Origin: Isoetes taiwanensis
Taxonomy: Eukaryota > Streptophyta > Lycopodiopsida > Isoetales > Isoetaceae
Assembly (NCBI GenBank): GCA_021234155.1
Contig: JAJEKV010000041.1
Location: 736,835 to 800,834 of the forward strand
DNA length: 64,000 bases
Direction of reading: 5' to 3'
The translations under genes and the position numbers were made by a program. Numbering within the stretch: the stretch's first letter is position 1; every line of letters begins with the position of its first letter. This document shows, in pieces, positions 55,376-64,000 of the stretch. Under the pieces are notes generated by a model that saw nothing but the letters and a program-made list of their open reading frames with translations, was not told the DNA's origin and made no database searches.

Positions 55376-55443
55376 AGTCCCATTTCAGGAAATTGTAAAT
55401 AACATTTGAAGTCCCATTTCAGGAAATTGTAAATAACATTTGA
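55376..55443. repeat. 34-bp tandem duplication
   Basis: Two identical copies starting AGTCCCATTTCAGGAAATTG and ending AACATTTGA. A third, partial unit (TGTAAATAACAGTTGAGATC) follows. Confidence 0.95.
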
Positions 55444-56469
55444 GATCTGTCAATGTAAATAACAGTTGAGATCTGTCTAATGTTTAGTTGGGATCTGTGT
55501 AATGTCTGGGAAAGAAGCTAAAAGATTGTAGACTTTTGAATGGTAAGCTAAAACATTTTGGGCATTGTCCATGTCCCTATCAAGTGTGGATTTGTCCCCT
55601 TGGTGAACAAACGATAAAAGTGTGGATTTAGTTTCTACTGATGATATATTCGAGAAGTTGTTCATTAGTTAATCATGCACATCTTTTGCCGAATAAATAG
55701 TTGGTCATGATTGATTATTTTTTGTGTTTGCTCAAGTTTGAAACCATAAAATGCAATTTGATGTCTCCAAAAAGGGTCATAGAAGGGTGGTACGCAAGTC
55801 TTTATGTTCAACAAATGTCTAATTGGTATCATGTACTATGGAGTTTGCCATACAGGTTACCATCAAATTATGTAACAAATGGCAGGGAACATACCATCCA
55901 ATTGTTCGGAGTAAATGATTTCAGTTTCCTATGGTTTTAAAGTCAAATTCGACAACCCTTTAAGCTATCGTACGTTCCATTCATTCTGTTGTGTTTTTAT
56001 CAATATAGGCAAAAGATTATTGGTGTTATGTTAGATGTTGGATCTCAAGTCAAGATATTCATAATGAGGGACTACTTTTGGGTTAAGAACGTGGTCGATC
56101 GTTGTGGTTGATTATTGTGGTAACTATGTTATTATCCTTGCCTCTACATCAAGACCCGATACTACAAAGGGGAAGGAACCCATAGACACAAGTGAGAAAT
56201 CACGAAGTATGCAATAGACATGAAACAAACACAAATCAAGAAGCACAAAAGCATGCCCATCCAATATCAAAGACACACGTGCATTCATTATAAATATGTA
56301 AATATCACACTTCAAAGCAATTGAAAACTCTATGATGTGTTATCAATCTCACAAACCGAATAGCTAATGAAAAATCGTCTTAAATCTCTCACACATAAGC
56401 ACCCACTAAAAGACCAAACTATAAAAACAACAAACTAGCGGCGACTGACCAAATTAAATCTTATATATA

Positions 56470-56565
56470 ATAATAATAATATAAGATTACTAGCTGCCTT
56501 TTTTGGAATTATAGATATCTATCTTTCCGGCATGAATTTAGAGTAAATTTGAGTGCTAGCTATGT
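56470..56565. repeat. 96-bp direct repeat, left copy
   Basis: Identical by eye over 96 bp to 58904-58999, starting ATAATAATAATATAAGATTA. The two copies flank the LRR-kinase fragment unit. Confidence 0.95.
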
Positions 56566-57723
56566 ACTAGGTAATTGCCGGGGAGGAGGGCATTCAGCTA
56601 TATAACCGGCCCCGCCAAACGAAGGCGGTTACGAGCGGGAGCCACCTGAAAGCCGCCGAGTTTAACGGCCGCCACGGCAGTTCCTTTATAATTGCCGACT
56701 ATGGTCATATGACCAGTACCTTTAAATTTCCACTTCTCTGCTTTGATCCAGGCGGATCGTGTAATTTCTCTGCGGCGGATGAAATTTCATTGTTAATCTT
56801 CAAAAACAGGTTGGTTTATGTGATGAGGAGGATAACCCCTCCCTTGAGTGGGTTATGCAAAATAACCCACGAGGCCGTTAAAGTGAAAGGGTTATTTTGC
56901 ATAGCTGCCAAAGGGAGAAAGGGTTAACCTCCCTTTAACCACGCGTCCAGCGCATTAAGTGGAAAATTTCAAAGAAAGGCCATAGCGCGGCAATACCATT
57001 TGCTCGCCTATGCCATGAATGATTTTTGATGAATCCGGCCGCTGGTGCAATGCTAACAATCTCCTCGAGCTGTCGCGGAAGAAGAATCTAGCGTAAAAAG
57101 ATGATTCCTCCGACCCCAATTCCAATTCCGTGAATCACCCTTTGGAAGACCTCATTTAGTAGAGCGATTCGGTCAGGTACAAAATGTTAAACAAAACCCA
57201 ACCTATTATAGCCAAGAAGCAATAATCCTCTTGAATCATTGGAAGGCCCTTGAGTGCAAAAAAGCTTGACACGACCCCTAAATTTAACAAAGTTTCAAAG
57301 CCAACCGCCGCACAATACTCCTAATCCGGACTTTCTTACTTCAGATCCATCCACGATATCTTAAAAGCCCGAAGAAGAAGAATTAGCTAAAGCACCAAAC
57401 AGAGCTCCGGCTATGGTTTTTGCCCTATATTTCGACATTTTCCTGCGATTTAAGCGTGGAAGAAAAGGTAATGGCATGCCAGCAGAAGGTTTGCAGGTGC
57501 GGAACTCCTAGACCCCCATCGCAGCAGAACCCCATCGCCGCAGACATCCCCATCGCAATGGAGCAACAGAATATTCGATGATTATGGCATATTCGAAAAG
57601 TTATTGCAATAATCACACGAATATTCTTCAAAAAGCGAATATTTTGAAGGTTATGCAATATAACCTTCCTTGGATCGGACGGTGGGCAACGGCTGGATTA
57701 ATTTAATCTGCAAGGGCACGTGG

Positions 57724-58221
57724 TTAAGATTTAAGGAACTTGTTACCCGAAAAATCTACATGGGTCAAATTCCTGCAGCTATTCAACAAGCCCTTTGGAA
57801 GTGCACCAGATAACTGATTATCGGACAAATCCAAAAATTCAAGGCTGCAGCTACTGTTAATCCAAATAAAGTCTGACAGATTCCCTGTAAATCTGTTGCT
57901 TTGCAGAGACAGATTGCGAAGCGCTGTGAGGTCAGCTGGACTCCATCCTTGAATTGAACCCTGAAGAAGAGCTCCGGCAAGGTTAATCTCTATTACACGA
58001 GAATTGGAGCAGGTAATTCCTTGCCAGGCACAAGGGGATAATTCGTTAGCCCATTTGGAAAAAATCTGTTGTGGGTCATCTGTAACACAATTTCTCAGGC
58101 TGAGCAAGGATTTCTTGTCCGATTCTAACAAATTTGATAAGCCAGGCTGCGCCTGCAAGAGAACCAAAATCCCAAAAACAAAAAATATGACTATCCAGTC
58201 TGTTCCAAACCGGATTTCCAT
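57724..58221 (-). pseudogene. LRR receptor-like kinase, N-terminal fragment
   Basis: ATG at 58221 opens MEIRFGTDWIVIFFVFGILV (signal peptide). The LRR cap follows: ESDKKSLLSLRNCVTDDPQQ and CAWQGITCSNSRVIEINLAG, with the W-x-G-I-x-C hallmark intact. Two to three LRRs come next: LRNLSLQSNRFTGNL, LEFLDLSDNQLSGALPKGLL and LTHVDFSGNKF. The frame then leaves the family and stops at 57724, before the rest of the ectodomain, transmembrane segment and kinase. The cap style resembles brassinosteroid/peptide-receptor-type LRR kinases. It could yield a small secreted LRR protein if transcribed, but capture of a 5' gene piece by a transposon is the simpler reading. Confidence 0.7.
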
Positions 58222-58422
58222 TGCAGCAAATTGTATGCGGCCTTCTGCCCAATACGCCTCATCGATCAATGAAATGGGTTTAACTGCCCAGATGAAATTT
58301 CTTTGTTAAATCTTCAAAAACACGGCTGGTTTATTCAATCTTCCAAGCTTAAGAAGCGACCGCAGTGATGAACTGACCGGAGATGAAAACTGGTTATAAC
58401 TGAAGCCTTCAATAGCTTGGTC

Positions 58423-58770
58423 TGCCCTGCTCTTGCCCTGTTTTAAACCTACTCAAATAAAAAATCATGACAGAGTGGCATGTCTGGGCCTCTGCGCCTC
58501 AGATCCGGTAAGCTCATCTGCAAGGAAAAACTCTACAAGCTTCTAGAGGCGCCTCAGATCCGGTAAGCTCATATGCAAGGAAAAACTTGCCACAGAAAGC
58601 TCTGCCCTGTTTTAAACATACTCAAATAAAAAACCATGATAAAGTGGCGTGTCCATCTGCGCCTCTGCAGCTCAGATCCGGTAAGCTCATCTGCAAAGAA
58701 AAACTCTACAAAGCTTCTCTGCCACAGAAAAGCTCTGCCAGCAATCTCCGGCAAAGTCTGCAAAAAAAGC
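58423..58770. repeat. ~175-bp tandem duplication with CAGATCCGGTAAGCTCAT units
   Basis: The block CTCTGCCCTGTTTTAAAC..ACTCAAATAAAAAA..CATGA at 58430 recurs at 58605. A CAGATCCGGTAAGCTCATCT unit occurs three times (about 58499, 58555, 58673). Copies differ by a few bases. Confidence 0.8.
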
Positions 58771-58903
58771 TCTGTAGGAGAGACAAGCGGCGCCGCTCCA
58801 CATAACCCGGACAAAATTACGTCATATAATTTTAACATAATAATGGCTTAATTTAAAGGTACTGGTCATTACGTTTTTGGAATTATGTATGTTTCTCAGG
58901 CAG

Positions 58904-58999
58904 ATAATAATAATATAAGATTACTAGCTGCCTTTTTTGGAATTATAGATATCTATCTTTCCGGCATGAATTTAGAGTAAATTTGAGTGCTAGCTATGT
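58904..58999. repeat. 96-bp direct repeat, right copy
   Basis: Identical by eye to 56470-56565. It is itself bracketed by a ~30-bp repeat, TTTTTGGAATTATGTATGTT, at 58873 and 59000. Confidence 0.95.
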
Positions 59000-59031
59000 T
59001 TTTGGAATTATGTATGTTTTTCAGGCGGACC

Positions 59032-62000
59032 TTTTCCGGCTGCACATGCCATAGCCAAGCACCCAAGCTGGCTATGGCGGAGCTGGTATATTTCACTTCA
59101 GGAACACCCAAGGTCTAGATTGGGAAGAATGACCCTTCAAGACAGATGGGTATATCGGTTTTAGATTCTGATGGCCAAAAGCTCTGTCCTGGTGACGATT
59201 CAAGCTTCAGCTTGATAACTCTGTGGGTTTGTGAGCTTATTTTGCCTCTACGTCTAAGATATGCGGCAAAAAGTCTTCTTTGAACAAATTTTGTTTTAGT
59301 ACTCAGTCTTCTCGGGCCCTAAACCGACTCAAAATATGAGGAGTTGGCCTATTTTGAGTTAGGCCTGTGTAAACCTTCGAAGAAATCAATTTTTCTGGGT
59401 TAGGTTCTTCACAAATCAGTGGCAGAGACCGGATTTACATTTCCGGAGTTGAAGGTTCAAGGTAGGCACAAGCCACCTGTTTTTTCAATATCCGAAAGCA
59501 AGAAGGGGTTCATGTTTTTTTTTGGGCCTGAGCTCCCTGATCAAGCTCAATCCGGCTCTCAGACAGAAATTGAATCCTTAGCTTTGAATCTGGTTCAGGT
59601 TTTCCTTTCACCTCGTCATTAGTTGGTGATCCGCCACTAATTGGGGCGCCCAAAGCTTAGAAACGACAGGAATTCAATTCTATCAGGCCCCATTACCTTA
59701 TAACACCAGGACAGCAGACAAACCGCAGGGGAATTCATATTACAGACAGATTGGAGACAGAATACTTACACTGCAGCATGACTGGAAAAAATTGGGTCGG
59801 ATTTTTGGGAGAGATCTCTGTGTTTAAAAAAGACGGCCGTAGACCTAGCCATGGCAATCTGGATTTGAGACAAAAGGCAAAGATTTCTAGCCCTCTCTCA
59901 TAGGACAACTTTGCATTATTAATCACAAATAAATTTCTTCCCATTCTGCTCAAAATTGCAGAAGTAGAGAGAAGTCGACCTGCCACAGAATTAAAGGTGC
60001 CGGATTGAAGCGTTCAATGGTTCTAAATCTCACAATTTCTAAACCTCACTATTTCCAGGAACTGCATGTACTGTTTTTGAATTCCACACCATTTGTCGTT
60101 TCCCAAATTCATGCTCATACCGTCTTATAACCTGCAGATGGTAATCTTTACAATGACGGTAATATAATACTTAGTCAATTGAATTTTGCTTTTCCAATGC
60201 CATCCTCATTCTGGCTATTAGAGACCCTATAATATCCATTCCAGCTATTAAAGACCCAACAAGATTTTCAACTCTAAATCTCATTCTTGATATTAAAGAC
60301 CCAATAGGATTTTCATGATTTGGGGACAATTTTTTGTTTGTGTTTGCAATCTAGGTAGCCCCAGAGCCTGACTAGCACTATATGGCACTATAAGGTCATT
60401 GTTTAAATAGTTTAAAGAATAGGTTAAATAAACCATTGTTTTATTGTCTCAACATAATTTTTCCCCATGGCATAAAATGTGTTATCCAGCACTAGCACTC
60501 CCTAGCCTAGAAAATGCCAAGTTACACCGTAACTTTACCACCCACATTAGAATTAAGCATTTGCAAAAGAACCCATACCAATATTGTGCATTAAGCATCA
60601 AAGACAAAAGAAGTTGCAAGACCCACATAAAAATCAGACCTGTAATAGTAGAGAAATTTGTAGCAGAGGTAATTAGAGGAATCGATTCTTTCACATCCAA
60701 GCAAGTTAAACATCCTTCTTGAAGAGGAAAAAATTAGAGTTTGAGTTTTGTGGTTCATATCTTGAATCACGCGTAGTATGGCAATGCAACAGAGATTAAT
60801 CTTGCAGGACAGTTTGTTGTTAAAAAAAAAAATCATGAGCAACTAGATCGTTTGTGACTTTGTCAGTTATTTTTCCAAAGCCTAATTTGTAGCAGGCAAC
60901 AATTGATAACATTTTGCATAGATATGATAATCATTTGATGCCTACCACTAGACATCCTGTCAATGATCCCACTCACGAAGGTAACAAGGTTCGAGCTGAG
61001 AATTAGAACATGACCTTCCATGTTTTGGTCTAATTTAATTATCAACATATGTTTTATTTGTGATCTAGAACTAGTAATTGTCGATCTAGTAGTTGCAAAA
61101 TTGAAGAATCACTACTAAAGTTGGTACATCCATGTGACAAGTTCACAAGTGAGGTTATGCCTTAGTGGATCAATGTAGATATTGTAGCTACTAGCATCTG
61201 ACCTTTGCAAAAGCTTTCAGCATTTTATATCTATGTATTACCTTATATTATTGGATGAAGGCAACAAACACAACCAAAATATTGACCTCGAGGTTAGCAT
61301 TATTGACCTCAAAGAATGCTGCATCAACTCCAAAGGAAGAGGCTACGCTATTTCTTTCCTGTAGTAGCTGATTTTGCTTGATATTGCTCCTTCTAAGTTG
61401 TCAACATAATGTGCATTTGGATTAGAATCATTTGCTGAGTGCAATCATGGGTACAAAATTCATGCTATACAATTTAACGATTATATTAGCAAAGAAGTAG
61501 TAAATCTGTAAACATAGTGCAACTTCATTTTCACCACACGATAAAGTCTCAAAATTTGTAACAACTAGAGCGGAAAGCAAACATATCATGATCAGGTAGT
61601 ACTAAAGAATAAAAGCCATTATAATAAGTGCGTAGGAAATGCACTTAAAGGATTTGACTATGTTAATTCTATAAAAGACTCTCATGCCATAGTTCCAAGT
61701 GTATCGCGCAATGATTGCATTGTTCACCTCACAATGGTTGCATTATTCATATTTTAGATTGTGCAAAAAGCTCCACAAAAGCACAAGTTTTCCTTCATGG
61801 CACTGTCATTAATGGATGATAGTCCATGCACATTAGCAAAATAATGCTTTAATGATGTTATTCGTCCAAATCATCTTTCTTTGCTATATATCTGGTCATG
61901 TATCAGGGAACAATCCTAAAGCACGCAAGGCCACTATAATTACTTTGGAATATATTTGTTAACTATACCTCATTTTGTCGTAGAGACCTAGCAAGCTCTA

Positions 62001-62482
62001 GATTATCGCATGATTCATTGACATCCACTACAACAAAGAAAATGATAGAATTCTATATTGAAATAATCATGAATTTATTTTGTTCAAGAATATAACAAGG
62101 CACTCAATGACAATGGAATATAACTGCTACATTAAAGACTTCAAAATACGTTTTCCTAATTTTTACAAACTCTAGAGCAAAGTAGATTGATCTTTACAGG
62201 CTTGAATGATCAATTGCATGGCTAGCAAACCTGTGAGATTTACACAAGCAATCATTCCTGGAGAAAAATTAACTGGTCTCTTCAAGAAGGTCTAAGAATT
62301 GTCCTTAGAATATATGTTGCTGGAATGTTAATACATTTTCTAAGGTTGGTTTGTTGCTTAGAAAGTAAACCTACCACCTTATTTTAACAATAAAGGAACA
62401 GTAATATGGTGCACAACAAAAAGAGAAAAAGCAACATGACGATTAAGACTTAAAATCCCACAAAAATGTTACAACCACAAAC
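59032..62482. other. Long gene-poor interval
   Basis: About 3.45 kb. Open frames at 59.42-59.62, 59.74-59.99 and 60.44-60.72 kb show no recognised motif. A duplicated CTATTAAAGACCC-type block is seen at 60220-60310. No RNA gene or clear transposon end was found. Confidence 0.5.
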
Positions 62483-62496
62483 AATGATACAAATGA

Positions 62497-63560
62497 CACT
62501 GTCAGGTCTCTTTTCCATATTAATCCTGAGGCATGTCTTCAGTTGTCTGCTCCATACTGGTGGATTCCGTTGCAGGACACTCCAGAGAATGTGCCTCTAA
62601 GTGTGGTTGTTCATCCAAAGACTCAACGACGATGGGTAGCAGCTGGTATCAGCACTATTGCAACTTGGTATGAGTCTGGTCATCTCATGTCATGGGAAGC
62701 ATTTAGAACAAAGTTCTTGTTGTGCAGATGGGACACAGTAATCTGGAATCATATTGCTCGCATTGTTGCCCAGATTCCGGGTCCACGATTGAGGTAGTCG
62801 TTATGGGATTACCATCGGGATATCCGGCCCGGCGGTTTGTGTCTTCTTCTGTATAAATTGCTTGTGCATTCACGAAATCCCCGCCTCCATCTAATAGTTG
62901 GCATCTTCGGGTCCCTCACCACAATGGAAAAGTGTTTGGATATGGGTATGGGATAAAAGTCGCTTCATCCCAAAGTAGTAGTTCCTGGTGGCAAGTGATC
63001 CATAGATGCCCCGAGTCAACGAGGTTAGTCCATAAAATGGATAATCGGATTTTTGAGCTCATCCTTTTATGCCAAAGAAAGGGTTGAGAGTATTGAGCAT
63101 TGTCTTTTCTTGTGTGAGCGGGCTTCAGGCATGGTCTTGGTTGTTGACCCTATTTGGCACGTCTAGATCAGATCTGACAAATTTTGCTTGCTATCTATCC
63201 CGATGCTTGGCCCAAACTTAAAAACGAGCTTTTCATCTCGCATGTATCGGGCTTTATGGTCAATCCGAAGAGAAGGAGGTTGTTTATCTTTAAGGCATGA
63301 GATCTGCAGATGAGATTGTTCTTCAGTGGGCACAAAATAAAATTGTTATGGCTTACAATTGTTCTTCTCTTGATCAAGAGAAGAAAGTACTGATCTGGCA
63401 TACTTACCTTCAGATTCATTCTTTTGCTTAGGCAGGTGGTTGTGCTCAGTTGGATCGGTTTGTCCACTGGGGTTATAATCCTGTCTTTGCATTTTATGTT
63501 GCTCTGGTTTTTAGTTGATGAATAAAGCTTGTCGTCCTTCAAAAAAAAAAAAAAAAAAAA
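62497..63560 (+). mobile_element. 5'-truncated L1-type LINE with perfect 14-bp target duplication
   Basis: AATGATACAAATGA occurs immediately before (62483-62496) and after (63561-63574) the element, which ends in ~22 A. The first frame reads VRSLFHINPEACLQLSAPYW and FRTKFLLCRWDTVIWNHIAR, the C-terminal region of plant L1 ORF2 after the RT. Stops and frameshifts follow. Later pieces (SLRHEICR, LIWHTYLQIHSF) reflect the RT-associated zinc-finger and C-terminal region. The 3' UTR ends GATGAATAAAGCTTGTCGTC then CTTC(A)n, with AATAAA 15-20 bp before the tail. Confidence 0.9.
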
Positions 63561-63574
63561 AATGATACAAATGA

Positions 63575-64000
63575 ATAAAATGGTACACAATCACAAAAAA
63601 ATAAAATTGCCTTTTAGCCCAGACTAAGCAGGTTAATAAATCGAACAAAATAAAAGGACCAGAAGAAACTCAAATATCATCAACATATATAATACATGAA
63701 AAACTATCAACATACATAATACATGAATAACATGCATTCTGTATCACCATATTCTCGTAGTTTCTTTCTTGCACACAGCATATTGTCTAAGTGCAACGTA
63801 TAAGTTTGCCCTAGCATTGTACTTTCATCAAACTAACTTTGCAAAGTGTGATTCTCTTTCATTCCGTTGCAATGTGCATGATCTTAATAAGCAACCGTCA
63901 CACAAATATTGGATCTCTCATTAGAGCAAGAAGCGTATTTGTGAGTTTCTCTTTCACATGAGAGGTTGTTCTATCCCAATGCTCATTCGAGGATTTACCT
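63575..64000. other. Right-end intergenic sequence
   Basis: A short TATCAACATA-ATAATACATGAA duplication at ~63678-63728. Otherwise nothing recognised. Confidence 0.5.

Larger units (their letters stand above)
53791..56469. other. Gene-poor interval
   Basis: About 2.7 kb. Apart from one exon-like frame near 54.0 kb and a 34-bp tandem duplication (both listed), nothing is recognised. Confidence 0.5.
56709..58869. mobile_element. Possible Pack-type transposon carrying an LRR-kinase fragment
   Basis: ATGACCAGTACCTTTAAATT at 56709-56728 and its exact complement at 58850-58869 form 20-bp inverted termini around 2.16 kb. Inside are only a truncated LRR-kinase 5' region, palindromes (GGGTTATGCAAAATAACCC at ~56849; GGTTATGCAATATAACC at ~57649), a duplicated GATGAAATTTC..GTTAA..TCTTCAAAAACA block (56779 and 58288) and a ~175-bp tandem duplication. 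No transposase is seen. No convincing target duplication was found (AT at most), so transposition is inference. Confidence 0.4.

Noticed and set aside
60444-60722. 92-codon open frame
   Set aside because: No motif, no splice support, and comparable frames exist on the opposite strand.

Overview
The window reads as repeat-rich nuclear DNA of a land plant. The supporting evidence is AT-rich sequence with GT-AG introns, plant-type gene families (LRR receptor kinases, a PP2C with a GGEDAY motif, SUV3-type helicase, lipid phosphate phosphatase, PAC2, TAF5), an LTR retrotransposon primed by initiator-Met tRNA, plant L1-type LINEs, a CACTA-like MITE and tRNA-derived SINEs. RI-type leucine-rich repeats and a Penelope-like element make a seed-free plant (fern, lycophyte or bryophyte) more likely than an angiosperm, but that is inference. 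Only one gene looks fully intact: a two-exon HMG-box gene at 8.06-8.49 kb. Most other recognisable host genes are fragments or carry lesions.

Layout. 0-6.5 kb: a long hairpin element, a broken RI-LRR fragment, a minisatellite, an LRR-kinase 5' fragment, and a frameshifted SANT/trihelix-type gene. 8-15 kb: the HMG-box gene, a degenerate AGAATCT-type repeat, a decayed gene with a proline-rich N-terminus, a cluster of GTATAAATTTATAC palindromes, and an unrecognised open frame. 15.1-17.4 kb: two abutting LINE remnants. 17.4-23.3 kb: no recognised genes. 23.3-24.2 kb: WD40 exons of TAF5 with lesions. 24.4-25.9 kb: one LTR plus primer binding site of an LTR retrotransposon.

25.9-34.9 kb is the most interesting object. 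It is a roughly 9 kb retroelement on the minus strand, bounded by two near-identical 2.24 kb direct repeats. It encodes a small acidic protein, an ORF1 of unknown family and a large reverse transcriptase with YMDD. The RT resembles the Penelope-like lineage and shows no visible GIY-YIG endonuclease. ORF1 is split by a MITE whose removal, with one copy of its 4-bp target duplication, restores the frame exactly. Splice signals suggest that the element keeps introns, which fits Penelope-like elements.

35-47.8 kb: a CACTA-like MITE, a PP2C copy with an altered metal-binding motif, a SUV3 fragment, a lipid phosphate phosphatase fragment, a tRNA-SINE with a three-unit tandem array, and a minus-strand LINE with a (GATA)n tail. 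49-54 kb: a tRNA-like 3' half beside a hairpin, a LINE ORF1 fragment with a (TTCC)n tail, a promoter-like segment with perfect heat-shock elements, and a PAC2 gene whose last exon runs into that segment. 56-59 kb: an LRR-kinase 5' fragment inside a 20-bp inverted-repeat unit (possible Pack-type transposon). 62.5-63.6 kb: a 5'-truncated L1-type LINE with a perfect 14-bp target site duplication.

The window therefore shows retroelement activity and gene-fragment capture rather than an operon-like functional unit. Gene calls rest on reading family motifs in translated sequence; no database search was run.
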